A stretch of 64,000 nucleotides of DNA from Planctomycetota bacterium (GTDB lineage: Bacteria > Planctomycetota > UBA1135 > GCA-002686595): assembly GCA_016220085.1 (NCBI GenBank), contig JACRIN010000008.1, positions 102,584 through 166,583 on the forward strand, written 5' to 3'. This document shows, piece by piece, positions 10,001 to 18,566 of the stretch (its first letter is position 1; each line of letters begins with the position of its first letter). The position numbers and the translations under genes are program-made. The notes beneath the pieces were generated by a model. The model made no database searches and had not been told where the DNA came from. It saw only the letters and a program-made list of their open reading frames with translations.

Positions 10001-11194
10001 TCAGCGTTTGCGGTCGCCGCCGCGCGACCAGGCGCGCTGCATGTCCGCGACGACCTTCGGGCCGAAACGCAGGAGCAGCAGACGCTCTTGGTCCGCCGTC
10101 GGGAGTTCGAAGCCGGTCTCGGTGATCCACGTGCCGTCGGGCAGGTCGCGGCGACTCTTCGCCACGGTTTCCGCACGCAGGTCCTGGAGCAGCGCGGAGA
10201 GCGCGGCCCCGTCCTTCCGCACGAGGTAGTCGATCGCGCCCCACGCGCGGTGCGCGGCGGCGGTGTTCCACGAGCCGCGCTTGCACTCGACCAGGTCCGC
10301 GAACTCGAGCGGCGTCGCGTCGCGGCCGCCGTAGCGGTTGGCGAGCAGCTCGTCCCAGTCGCTGTGCTCCGCGATGGAGACGAACTCGTGACGATAGGGG
10401 AAGCAGTACGCCGAACCTTGGAGCTCGAACTCCGCGTACCACCCGAGGCCCTGCATGATCCAGTTCGGCTGGCGACCCGAGCGCTGCAGCACGGCGAGCT
10501 GCATGCATCGATTGACGATCTCGTTGTCCGGGTTCCATTCCTCCTGATCGGGTTGGTCGATCACCATCGAGCCGCACAACGGCCGTTCGAGCGCGTAACC
10601 GCTCTCGGTGCTCGCCTCGTCGACCCACGGCTTCAAGTACGACTCGAGCGCGACGAGGTAGTGCACCGAGCGCTCGTACGCGGCGTGGTTCTGGAGCAGC
10701 AAGATCACCGCGGGAGCGGGCGCAAGCTCGACCGCGGTCACCGTGCGCACCTCCGCGCCCGCCGTCTTGCCCGTCGGGGGCGGCGCGCCCGCGGGCGGCT
10801 CTTCGGGATCCTCGGGCAGCGGCGTCGGCTCGTCCGCGGGTTTCGCGGCCGGTCCCACCGGTGCTTCCGCGGTCACCGTGCGCGGCGGGGGAGTCGGCAG
10901 CGCGCGCTCCGCGAGATCGAACGTCTTGTCGATCAGCGGCTTTGCGTGCTCGACGTATTGCGAGGCCTGCGGCGAGAGCACGACGAACCGTCCGTTCGCG
11001 TCGACGTCGAACCGGAGCTCGTTCGACCTCGCGAACGCGCCCCAGCGCACCACGACCTCGCGCATCCGGAGGTCGAACGTCGCCGGCAACGTCGCCGGCG
11101 TGTACGCCTTCCCGCGCCAGTGCACTTCGGAGTCTCCGGAGCTCGGGGAAACGAGCGCGAGCGCGAGACACGCTGTCAGGAGCAAGTTCGTCAC
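10001..11194 (-). CDS. Exported protein with degenerate peptidase-MA-like domain (A)
   Basis: 397 residues with a signal peptide (MTNLLLTACLALALVSPSSG). An N-terminal beta-rich part is followed by a Pro/Glu linker (about 100-145) and a C-terminal domain. In that domain, PNWIMQGLGWYAEFE resembles the W-L-x-E-G-L-A-x-Y-x-E helix of peptidase-MA-like gluzincins. The position where HExxH should precede it reads NRCMQLAVLQ, so the metal-binding helix is not intact. Start GTG at 11194 has strong GGGGAGG 5-6 bases upstream. It follows the related gene 11211-12704 after 16 bases, so it is probably co-transcribed. Function unknown; a binding or scaffold role is an inference. Confidence 0.7.
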   Translation of the reverse strand: MTNLLLTACLALALVSPSSGDSEVHWRGKAYTPATLPATFDLRMREVVVRWGAFARSNELRFDVDANGRFVVLSPQASQYVEHAKPLIDKTFDLAERALPTPPPRTVTAEAPVGPAAKPADEPTPLPEDPEEPPAGAPPPTGKTAGAEVRTVTAVELAPAPAVILLLQNHAAYERSVHYLVALESYLKPWVDEASTESGYALERPLCGSMVIDQPDQEEWNPDNEIVNRCMQLAVLQRSGRQPNWIMQGLGWYAEFELQGSAYCFPYRHEFVSIAEHSDWDELLANRYGGRDATPLEFADLVECKRGSWNTAAAHRAWGAIDYLVRKDGAALSALLQDLRAETVAKSRRDLPDGTWITETGFELPTADQERLLLLRFGPKVVADMQRAWSRGGDRKR

Positions 11195-11210
11195 GGCAGC
11201 CTCCCCACGG

Positions 11211-12704
11211 TCAACGTCGTTCCGAGAGCCAGCGCCGCACGCGCGCGTCCGTGGCGGCGAAGTCCATCCCGAGCACCTGGCGGAACACGTCCTCGACCGC
11301 CTTCGCGTCGGCGAGCGCGCGCAGCAGCGTCGGCGTCTCGACCGCGCGGGCTTCGATCAGGTAGGCGGCGAGCACGTAGGCGTAGAGCAACTCCTCGATC
11401 GTGAGCCCGTCGATGCCCTTCGCGACCAGCGCGCCGAGGTCGGGCTTGCGCGGGCTCTCCAGCAGCTCGTGCGCGTCGTTCATCCAGTTCGACTTCGCTC
11501 CGATCAGCTTCTTGCGCAGCGCGATCTGCTCCGCGTTGGCGCCGTTCGGCAGCGAGAACCAGGTCATCCGCGTGCCGGTCAGCTCGCGGGTCAGGTACAT
11601 GCCGAAGCCTTCGAACGCCCAGCCGAACGAGGGCTCGATCCTGAACTCGTCGATCAGCGCGTGCGCGATCGTCTGCCGGACGACCGAGTCGAGCCGCTCC
11701 TCGGCGTTCGTGCTCGAGATCGCGAAGTCGCCGCGGAAGTTCAAACCCATGCCCGAGAACTCGGCGAGCGCCGCGCGCTGCTCCGGATCGATGTCGGGAT
11801 GGATCGCGATGAACTGCACGCGCTCCTCGGCGCCGCCGAGCGCGTAGACGGTGAACGCCGCGCGCTCCTTCGCCGGCAGCGCGAAGAGCTGATGGAGCAG
11901 CACGAGCGTCGCGCTCGCGTACTTCGCGAGCTTGACCGCTTCCGCCGCATCGCCGGTCGAGAGCACCCGCACCGTCGGCGTGCGCACGGAGACCTTCCAA
12001 TGGAGCGCGAGCGTCGGCTCGTCGTCGCCGAGCGCGAAAGCCGCGGGCTCGGGCACGCCGGCGAGCGCCGCGCGGACGGCGGCCTTGACCTCCGGCCTGC
12101 GCACCTTGCCTGCGAGCGTCTCCTGCAACACCCACGCGCCGTCGAGGCGCGCTTCGCCGCGCTCTTGGCGAACGCGCGCGTTGTCGGGATCGAAGCGCAC
12201 GATGTCCTCGTACACCGAGTCGCGATCCGCGCCGGCGAGCGAACTGCGGTCGACCAGCGCGAAGAGCGCGTCGCACGTCGGCGCGAGCGTCGTGCGCATT
12301 CGCTCCGGGAACTTTCCCGCCGCGATCGGATTGAAGTTCTTCGACACGACGCGCTTCTCCGGCGGCACCCATTTTCCGTCGCGCGTCTGCACGTGCTTCA
12401 GGCCTTTGTGCGCGCGGAAGTGCTCCGGATCGATCCGCAGGATCAGCTCGAACACGCGATCGCGCTCGACGAACACCTCGTTCGAGTTGCACCAATCGGC
12501 GAGAGCCTCCAACGAGGCGACCGACTGGACGAGGATCTCGTCGCGCGCCGAACGCCAACTCGAGGCGCTCGCGGACGCTTCGGCGGCGTCTTGTGCGTCG
12601 GAACTAGCGCCGAGCACGCACGGCACGAGCGCGAGCAGCAAGGCAGTGCAAAGTACACGGACGGACATTTCGCGTGCGACGGACGCGGGCTGGCGAGCAT
12701 TCAT
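11211..12704 (-). CDS. Exported protein with degenerate peptidase-MA-like domain (B)
   Basis: 497 residues. The signal peptide begins at the second Met (MSVRVLCTALLLALVPCVLG), so the start may be 12668 rather than 12704. The N-terminal half is helical and TPR-like (FELILRIDPEHFRAHKGLKH, then KWVPPEKRV). The C-terminal half has TIAHALIDEF followed by FGWAFEGFGMYLTREL, again the layout of a gluzincin active-site helix plus glutamate helix. HExxH is replaced by AHALIDEF. The order of elements matches the next gene, so the two look like diverged paralogues. It is the first gene of the minus-strand cluster. Function unknown. Confidence 0.7.
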   Translation of the reverse strand: MNARQPASVAREMSVRVLCTALLLALVPCVLGASSDAQDAAEASASASSWRSARDEILVQSVASLEALADWCNSNEVFVERDRVFELILRIDPEHFRAHKGLKHVQTRDGKWVPPEKRVVSKNFNPIAAGKFPERMRTTLAPTCDALFALVDRSSLAGADRDSVYEDIVRFDPDNARVRQERGEARLDGAWVLQETLAGKVRRPEVKAAVRAALAGVPEPAAFALGDDEPTLALHWKVSVRTPTVRVLSTGDAAEAVKLAKYASATLVLLHQLFALPAKERAAFTVYALGGAEERVQFIAIHPDIDPEQRAALAEFSGMGLNFRGDFAISSTNAEERLDSVVRQTIAHALIDEFRIEPSFGWAFEGFGMYLTRELTGTRMTWFSLPNGANAEQIALRKKLIGAKSNWMNDAHELLESPRKPDLGALVAKGIDGLTIEELLYAYVLAAYLIEARAVETPTLLRALADAKAVEDVFRQVLGMDFAATDARVRRWLSERR

Positions 12705-13077
12705 GTCAGGAATCCACAGGAGAGTGGGACGCTCCCTGTGCTTTCGGTCGAACGAGGATCGCTTCTATTCCGGATTTCGCAAGCGGGTCGCGCGACGGAC
12801 GGGTGCGTACGGCGGTCGGCGAACCACTCGAACGCAACGTCGCGACCGGAGCTGCGACGCTCGCTTCGTCCGACTTCTGCCCGGACTCCTGTCACGCGCG
12901 CGAAACACATCTCGCCTGCTTGTCGCGGCGCGGGCGAACGCAACCGAGTTTCGGAGCCTTCCAAACCCCTTTGCGGGGCGAATCGCTCGCCCGGACGGCC
13001 GCTGCGGGCGTTCGCGCGGCCCTGAACGCGCCTTCCTCGCGTCGCGCGCCGCGCCGCGCTATTCTCGCACCCAAGCG
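12705..13077. other. Divergent intergenic region (373 bp)
   Basis: No gene seen. It lies between a minus-strand gene and the plus-strand P-loop gene and must hold both promoters. TATTCT at 13060-13065 ends 12 bases before the ATG at 13078 and is a likely plus-strand -10 element, but no good -35 is visible. A weak hairpin CCCC-TTTGC-GGGG lies near 12966. Confidence 0.5.
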
Positions 13078-13668
13078 ATGCAACGCGCGCGCCTGCACAT
13101 CGTCAGCGGTCCGTCGAGCGGCGGCAAGTCGCAGTTCATCGGGACTCTGGAGGGGAGTTACGACGAGCTCCTGTTCCCGAGCTCGCTCGATGCGCTCGCC
13201 CCGCAGCCCGGCCGCCGCTACGTGCTGCACTACAACCTGATGCGGCCGATGGAGCGGCTCGCGAAGCTGCACGGCGCCGGCTCGCTGGAGCAGCGAGCCC
13301 GCGCCCTCGGGCTGGAGATGCGCATGCGCGTGCAGAATCCGTTCGGAACCGATCGGGCGCTGCGCGCGCTGAAGCGACTCGACACCGATGCGTGCGCGAC
13401 CGTGCTGGTGACGTCGCGCGCCGAGCTGGAGCGGCGGATGCGAGCGCGCGACGCCCGGGAGACGCTGGTCGAGGACGGCATCGCCTACCCGCGCGAAAAA
13501 TGGCTCGAGCTGCTCGCCGAGGTCGATCTCGGCGCGCTCTACCGCGACTGGCTCGAGTTCCTGCGCTCGCGCGGCATTCCCTACGCGCTGGTCGACGCCG
13601 GCGATCCGACGTATCGACGCTTGGTGTCACTCGGCGAGCTCCGAGTCTGCTTGATGGAGCGCGGTTGA
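13078..13668 (+). CDS. P-loop NTPase, small kinase-like
   Basis: 196 residues. It opens with a textbook Walker A loop, GPSSGGKS at 11-18 after the strand RLHIVS, as in guanylate kinase-like and other small kinases. A strand CATVLVTSRAELERRM around 100-118 and an RxR-rich segment (RMRARDARETLV) could be the lid or second nucleotide site. It does not clearly match guanylate, adenylate or APS kinase. The stop codon overlaps the TTG start of the methyltransferase downstream, so the two products are probably made together. Substrate unknown. Confidence 0.75.
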   Translation: MQRARLHIVSGPSSGGKSQFIGTLEGSYDELLFPSSLDALAPQPGRRYVLHYNLMRPMERLAKLHGAGSLEQRARALGLEMRMRVQNPFGTDRALRALKRLDTDACATVLVTSRAELERRMRARDARETLVEDGIAYPREKWLELLAEVDLGALYRDWLEFLRSRGIPYALVDAGDPTYRRLVSLGELRVCLMERG

Positions 13669-14375
13669 GTCCCGAAGTCCAGCCCGCCCCCGGCCCGCGG
13701 ATGACCCAGGCCGAGCTCGAGTCGCTGCTCGCGCGCGAGAAATTCGTGTATCAACGGATGGCGTTGCCGCACGGGCTCGCGACGCGCGGTGAAGACCGCA
13801 CCGCGACCGCGAACGTGATCTTCCCGGCGCGCATGGACGGGAGGTCGGTGCTCGACGTCGGTTGCTGCTACGGGTTCTTCCTCTACGAGGCGCAGAAGCG
13901 CGGCGCGACGCGGCTGGTCGGGCTCGAGAGGAATCCCGAGCGTCTGCGCCACGCGCGGATCCTGCGCGACGTGTACGGCGGCGGGCCGGAGCTGTCGGAC
14001 GACGACTTCGAAGCGGTGTGCGCGCGCGATGCGTTCGACGACGTGCTCTTGCTCAACGTGTTGCATCACCTGAAGGAGCCGGTCGCCGCGCTGCGCACGC
14101 TCGCGCGGGCCGCGAAGCGCCGATTGGTCGTCGAGTTCCCGACCCCGGCCGACCCGAAGTTCGCGGAGGGCCTGCTGCCGGGCGTCGCGGCGGCTTTGAC
14201 GCGCCTGCCGCTGATCGGCGTGAGCTCGCTCGCGGAGAACGACCAGACGTTCCTCTTCTCGAAGGCCGCGTTCGAACGCGTTCTGACCGAGCACGAGCAG
14301 CTCGTCTCCAAGATCACCTTCCTCGCCTCTCCGAAGAAGGAGAAGGGCCGCGTGATCGCGATCTGCGAGAAGTAG
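13665..14375 (+). CDS. SAM-dependent methyltransferase
   Basis: About 236 residues. The class I fold is evident: SAM-binding motif I SVLDVGCCYGFFLYEA, motif II region RLVGLERNPERL, and motif IV DDVLLLNVLHHLKEP. The C-terminal part (NDQTFLFSKAAFERVL) resembles methyltransferases acting on large molecules such as glycolipids or tRNA wobble bases, but the substrate is open. The start is taken as TTG at 13665, because GGAG lies 5 bases upstream and TTGA couples it to the P-loop gene. ATG at 13701 is the alternative. Confidence 0.82.
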   Translation: MSPEVQPAPGPRMTQAELESLLAREKFVYQRMALPHGLATRGEDRTATANVIFPARMDGRSVLDVGCCYGFFLYEAQKRGATRLVGLERNPERLRHARILRDVYGGGPELSDDDFEAVCARDAFDDVLLLNVLHHLKEPVAALRTLARAAKRRLVVEFPTPADPKFAEGLLPGVAAALTRLPLIGVSSLAENDQTFLFSKAAFERVLTEHEQLVSKITFLASPKKEKGRVIAICEK

Positions 14376-14433
14376 CGCGCGAATCGGGAGGATCTTGCGA
14401 CGCGGCGCGTCCCGTGGCGTTCTGGAAGTCCGC

Positions 14434-17400
14434 ATGGACGCCGACGCACGCAAGCCGGAACTCGACGAGCTCCTCGCGCACTCCGCGTGGGCCTGGACGC
14501 TCGCCAGGCGATTGGTGCGCGACGGCGAGAGCGCCGATGACGTCGTGCAGGAAGCGTGGGTGCGGGCGCTCCAACGTCCGCCTTCGTTCGCGTCGCCGGA
14601 AGCGTCGCCGCGGCCGTGGCTCGCGACGGTGATGCGCAACGCGCTCACGCAGTGGCGCCGTTCCGATGCGCGGCGCGTCGGGCGCGAGCAAGCCGCGGCG
14701 CGCCCCGAAGCGCTGCCGGCGGTGGATCGCGCGTTGGCGCGCGAGCAAGCGCGGCGTGGCCTGGTCGACGCGGTGCTCTCGCTCGACGAACCGTATCGCT
14801 CGACGTTGCTCTTGCGGTACTTCGACGAGCTCTCGCCTGCTGCGATCGCCAAACGCGAGGGCGTGCCGGCTTCGACGGTGCGCAACCGCGTGAGCCGCGG
14901 TCTCGAGCTGCTGCGCGCCCGCTTGCGCGGCACGCGGGCCGCGGACGGCCGCGACGCCCTTTCCGCACTCGCGCCGTTCGCCCTTTCGCGCCTGCCTTGG
15001 AACCTGATCCCGATCGGACTGCTCGCCATGAAGAAGTTCCACGTCGCGTGGGTTGCCGTCATCGCGCTGTGCGGAGTCGACGGAGGAGCTTGGTACGCAT
15101 CGCGACTCGCGCCGCTCGAGGTCGAAGCGGGGGTGAGTCCTGAAGCGCAAGTCGCGCCCGTCGCGCAGCCCTCCGAGAGCGCGCCGCCGATGTCGGAGCG
15201 TTCGCCGGTCGCGTCCGAAGCGAGTGTCGCGGCGGCAGCGCCAACCGGTCACCTTCTGCGCGTCCTGGACGGTGTCACGCGCGCGCCGGTCGCCGGTGCG
15301 ACGGTGGTCTACGCCTCGCGCGCGTCGATCTCGAGCGGTTGGGCGCGTTTCGCGCCGCCGCTTTCCGGCGACGTCGAACGCGATCTCGAAGCAGTCGGTA
15401 CGCGGGCTACCAGTGACCAGCACGGCGAGCTCCGGATCCCCGAACCGCCGGAGACGCTGGTCGTCGTCGCGCGCGCCGACTGTTCGTGGGGACAGACGTC
15501 CGTGGATCCGCGCGCGACAGGTCCAACCGAAGTGCTGCTGGAGGACGACGTCACGCTGCACGCGCGCGTCGTCGACGAGCGCGGCGAGCCGGTCGCAGGC
15601 GTGCCTCTGGCGATCTCCAGGATCTCCGACACCGGCCGTGCCGGAGATCTCGAAACCTGGCCTACCGACGCCGCCGGTCGCGCGGAGATCCCGCACGCGC
15701 AGATGCGCGGACAGTCGAGGCGCGGCGAGCTGATGGTCCACTTCGGTTTCCCGAGCTCCACCCCGGGCGTGCGCGTCGATCTCTCGCGGCCCGAAAAGGT
15801 GCTCGAGCTCACGCTGCCGGCGACCGGATCCTTGCGCGTTCGCTTGCTCGACGGCGACGGCAAGCCGCTGACCGGCCGGTATCGCGTCGACGCGAGCATC
15901 GCCGACGTTCGGTCCGATACCGAACGGCGCGTGGGAGGTGACATCGAGGTCGTCGGATCCGAAGGCGTGTTCCCGTTCGTCGATCTCGGTCGGCAGATCG
16001 GCGCGACGGCATGGCCGGGCGATCTCGCGGAGACGGACGCGTGCACCGGAGTCGGCGCAGGTCCGCGGCAGCCCGGCGAGGAGGCGATTCTCGAGCTGCG
16101 ACGTCCGCCCGGGCCGCGCGATTGCATCATCGCCGTGCAGGATCACGATGGAACCGTGCTCGCGAAGAGCCGCCTTGCCTACGAACTGATCGACAGCCTT
16201 CAAGTGCCTCTGGAAGCCCTGACCGAGGTCGTCACCGATGACCAAGGGAGCTTCACGATTCCGCGCGGCCGGTCCGGCGCCTTTCGTGGACGCGCAGCGT
16301 TCGTGCGCGTCGTGCGCCGCGGCGCGGACGGCACGATCGAACAGGAAGTGCGGGAGCGCCTCGCGCTGCTCGAGCCCTCGAGACGAGGCCGGTCGTACGT
16401 TCGACTCGGGCCGTCGCGCGTGCTCGCCGCCGGGTGTGTGCTGAGTCCGAGCGGCGCTCCGTGCGCGGGCGCGAGCGTCGTGCTCTACCGCCGCAAGCCG
16501 CCGCCCGATGCCGAGGCGCGTCGCCGCGCGGATGAAGGCTGGGTGTCGCTGACCGACGAGTTGCAGAAGCTCGCGCAGCTCGGCTACGGCCCGGCGTCCG
16601 GTCCGAGCGACGACTGGGTACGAGTGTGCGCGACGCGCTCGAACGACAACGGTTCGTTCGAGCTGCGAGGGCGGGAGCTCAGTGCCGAGTGTGCGCTGCT
16701 CGCGTCGGCCGACGGCGCGCGACCGTCGGAGCTCGAGCGGATCGTCCTCGGTTCGATCGACAACGAGCTCCGTCTGCGCGCGACGTGTTCGTTCTCGGGC
16801 CGCGTCCTGGTTGCCGATCCGGAGTTCCTGGCGGTGCTGACCGTGTGCGCTTCGCGCGAACCGCTCGTCCTGCTCACGCCGTCGACCCGTGATGCGAGCG
16901 TCGTGGGCGTCGACCGAACGGGTCGCTTCGCCTTCGACGACGCCCCGTGCGGGCCGATCCACGTGACGGCGTCCATCGATGGGCAGCTCGCCTACGATGC
17001 CGGCACGGTCGTCCCCGACGAGCTCGGGGGTGCCGAGTACGTACTCGACCTGCGCGGTCGGCTGTTCGAGCATCAGGTCGAGCTCGTCGACGAAGCGGCC
17101 GCTCCGATCGGCACGGGCAGCCTGCGCTGGCGCGACGCGCGCTCGCCCGATGCGCCCTGGCTCGAAGCGTTGGTCGTCGACGGGCTCGCCATCGTGCGCA
17201 CGGCGGCGCCCGCGATCGACGTCGAAGCGCGCGTCGACGCGCGGAGGATCGTCGCGAGCGAGGATCTCGCCGGCAGCGCCAAGCTCGTGCTCCCGCCCGC
17301 GTGTCGGCTGACCGCCGTGCTCGGCGACGCGTTCGACCTCACCGAGCCCGGAGTGCACGTGGAGCTGTGGGTGCACCCGACCGGCGTGCTCGGCGAGCGC

Positions 17401-17634
17401 GGTCACGGCAGGGAACTGCGCGATGAACGCTCCGCGGCGTTCTGGCTCCAGGAACCCGGCGAGTGGATCGTCGAGTGGTACCTGGCCGACGACGCGAAAC
17501 GTTTGCGCGAGCCGCTCGCGTGGAGTTCCGTGACCGTCGACGAGGGAACGCGGGAACTCTCGACGGCGCTCGAGATCTCGCCCGACGAGTTCGCGCGGCA
17601 TCGAGCGAACCTGCGAACCGCACGCGACAAGTGA
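14434..17634 (+). CDS. ECF sigma factor fused to a membrane helix and large exported domain
   Basis: 1066 residues in one uninterrupted frame. Residues 1 to about 165 form a complete ECF sigma-70 factor: region 2 (ARRLVRDGESADDVVQEAWVRAL, RPWLATVMRNA) and region 4 (LDEPYRSTLLLRYF, PAAIAKREGVPASTVRNR). A hydrophobic stretch at about 185-212 (WNLIPIGLLAMKKFHVAWVA) is a membrane anchor. The remaining 850 residues are beta-rich, with several carboxypeptidase-regulatory-like modules (HLLRVLDGVTRAPVAGATVV, LHARVVDERGEPVAGVPLA, AAGCVLSPSGAPCAGASVVL). The topology would place the sigma domain inside and the modules outside. An internal Met (15028) could start a separate exported protein, but there is no stop or ribosome site before it. 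No anti-sigma gene is adjacent. Confidence 0.85.
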   Translation: MDADARKPELDELLAHSAWAWTLARRLVRDGESADDVVQEAWVRALQRPPSFASPEASPRPWLATVMRNALTQWRRSDARRVGREQAAARPEALPAVDRALAREQARRGLVDAVLSLDEPYRSTLLLRYFDELSPAAIAKREGVPASTVRNRVSRGLELLRARLRGTRAADGRDALSALAPFALSRLPWNLIPIGLLAMKKFHVAWVAVIALCGVDGGAWYASRLAPLEVEAGVSPEAQVAPVAQPSESAPPMSERSPVASEASVAAAAPTGHLLRVLDGVTRAPVAGATVVYASRASISSGWARFAPPLSGDVERDLEAVGTRATSDQHGELRIPEPPETLVVVARADCSWGQTSVDPRATGPTEVLLEDDVTLHARVVDERGEPVAGVPLAISRISDTGRAGDLETWPTDAAGRAEIPHAQMRGQSRRGELMVHFGFPSSTPGVRVDLSRPEKVLELTLPATGSLRVRLLDGDGKPLTGRYRVDASIADVRSDTERRVGGDIEVVGSEGVFPFVDLGRQIGATAWPGDLAETDACTGVGAGPRQPGEEAILELRRPPGPRDCIIAVQDHDGTVLAKSRLAYELIDSLQVPLEALTEVVTDDQGSFTIPRGRSGAFRGRAAFVRVVRRGADGTIEQEVRERLALLEPSRRGRSYVRLGPSRVLAAGCVLSPSGAPCAGASVVLYRRKPPPDAEARRRADEGWVSLTDELQKLAQLGYGPASGPSDDWVRVCATRSNDNGSFELRGRELSAECALLASADGARPSELERIVLGSIDNELRLRATCSFSGRVLVADPEFLAVLTVCASREPLVLLTPSTRDASVVGVDRTGRFAFDDAPCGPIHVTASIDGQLAYDAGTVVPDELGGAEYVLDLRGRLFEHQVELVDEAAAPIGTGSLRWRDARSPDAPWLEALVVDGLAIVRTAAPAIDVEARVDARRIVASEDLAGSAKLVLPPACRLTAVLGDAFDLTEPGVHVELWVHPTGVLGERGHGRELRDERSAAFWLQEPGEWIVEWYLADDAKRLREPLAWSSVTVDEGTRELSTALEISPDEFARHRANLRTARDK

Positions 17635-17646
17635 CCGCGCGCGCGG

Positions 17647-17675
17647 CTGCCATCGGCACGGCCGCTCGCTAAGCT
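17647..17675 (+). promoter_or_regulatory. Promoter candidate for the zinc-ribbon membrane protein
   Basis: CTGCCA (17647-17652), 17-base spacer, TAAGCT (17670-17675). The ATG follows 13 bases later and a possible GTG start just one base later, so little or no leader would be transcribed. Confidence 0.5.
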
Positions 17676-17688
17676 CGTGCTCGCGCGC

Positions 17689-18390
17689 ATGCCCGCCCTG
17701 ACCGCTCTCACGTGTCCGTCGTGTCGTTCGGCGATCTCCGAGCAAGGACTCGATCTCGCGCGCGGCATCGCCACGTGCTCGCACTGCGGCGCACTCGCGC
17801 TGCTGCCCGCGGCGGCGCGTCCCGCGCACTCCGCGGAACGACCGCCGGTGCCGTTGCCCGAGCGCGTCACCGTGCGCGAGCTCGCCGACGGCGTCGAACT
17901 CCGGCTGCGTTGGTTCACCCCGACGGTGTGGTTCCTGCTCTTCTTCGTGATCGCGTGGGACGGCTTCCTGGTCTTCTGGTACTCGATCGCGCTGCGCGAC
18001 GAGGCGCCGTGGATCATGGCGGTCTTCCCGATCGCTCACCTGGCGGTCGGCGTCGGGCTCACGTACTTCGTGGTCGCGACGTTCCTCAACACGACGACGG
18101 TGACGGCGACGCGCGATCGCCTTCGCGTGCGCCACGGACCGGTGCCGTGGTTCGGCGCCCAGGATCTCGCGAGCGACGAGCTCGTGCAGTTCTTCTGCAA
18201 GGAGCGCGTGCATCGCGGGAAGCGCGGGACGCACTCGAGCTACGAGCTCTGGGCTCGACGCAAGCAAGGCGCGAGCCTGCGGATCGTGCGCGGCGGCGCG
18301 GAGGCGGACCAGGCGCTCTTCCTCGAGCAGACGATCGAGCGCGCGCTCGGCATCCGCGACGAGCCGGTCGCGGGCGAGCTGCCGCGCTGA
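17689..18390 (+). CDS. Zinc-ribbon membrane protein
   Basis: 233 residues. An N-terminal zinc ribbon (CPSC near 11-14 and CSHC near 33-36) is followed by a Pro-rich linker and two membrane helices (VWFLLFFVIAWDGFLVFWYS; PIAHLAVGVGLTYFVVATFL). A cytoplasmic beta-rich tail (TVTATRDRLRVRHGPVPW) resembles PH-like membrane protein domains. Similar small zinc-ribbon two-helix proteins of unknown role are common. Start ATG 17689; GTG at 17677 is possible. Confidence 0.75.
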   Translation: MPALTALTCPSCRSAISEQGLDLARGIATCSHCGALALLPAAARPAHSAERPPVPLPERVTVRELADGVELRLRWFTPTVWFLLFFVIAWDGFLVFWYSIALRDEAPWIMAVFPIAHLAVGVGLTYFVVATFLNTTTVTATRDRLRVRHGPVPWFGAQDLASDELVQFFCKERVHRGKRGTHSSYELWARRKQGASLRIVRGGAEADQALFLEQTIERALGIRDEPVAGELPR

Positions 18391-18566
18391 CGGTCACCGC
18401 CTCGTTCCACGAGCCGCGTCAAGTCACGGCGTGGTTTGACGACGACCTGCTGCCGACTCCGGCGAAGCGGCGAGCGCTGGACGGCGAGACCGTGATCGTC
18501 GACCCGCCGATCGACGAAGGCGTGCGCAGGTTCCGCGTCGACGTGCGCCTCGCGGGCGATAGAGCG
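18391..18566 (+). other. Intergenic segment with coding-like character
   Basis: This gap lies between two genes. In one plus-strand frame (codons from 18393) it reads without stops as a protein-like stretch (FHEPRQVTAWFDDDLLPTPA, then VIVDPPIDEGVRRFRVDVRL) with strongly GC-biased third positions. No start codon precedes it. The frame differs from the upstream gene and runs out as shadow of the antisense FG-GAP gene. It may be a gene remnant, or a frameshifted extension of the upstream gene. Confidence 0.3.

Noticed and set aside
11211..12704. Active metallopeptidase
   Set aside because: No HExxH motif in the helix before FGWAFEGFGMY, so metal binding as in gluzincins cannot be claimed.
14314..18267. 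A 1317-residue open frame on the minus strand opposite the sigma-fusion gene
   Set aside because: Mirror-image frame caused by GC-rich third positions; low-complexity Arg/Ala/Glu sequence, no domain, and the plus strand has clear sigma and membrane features.
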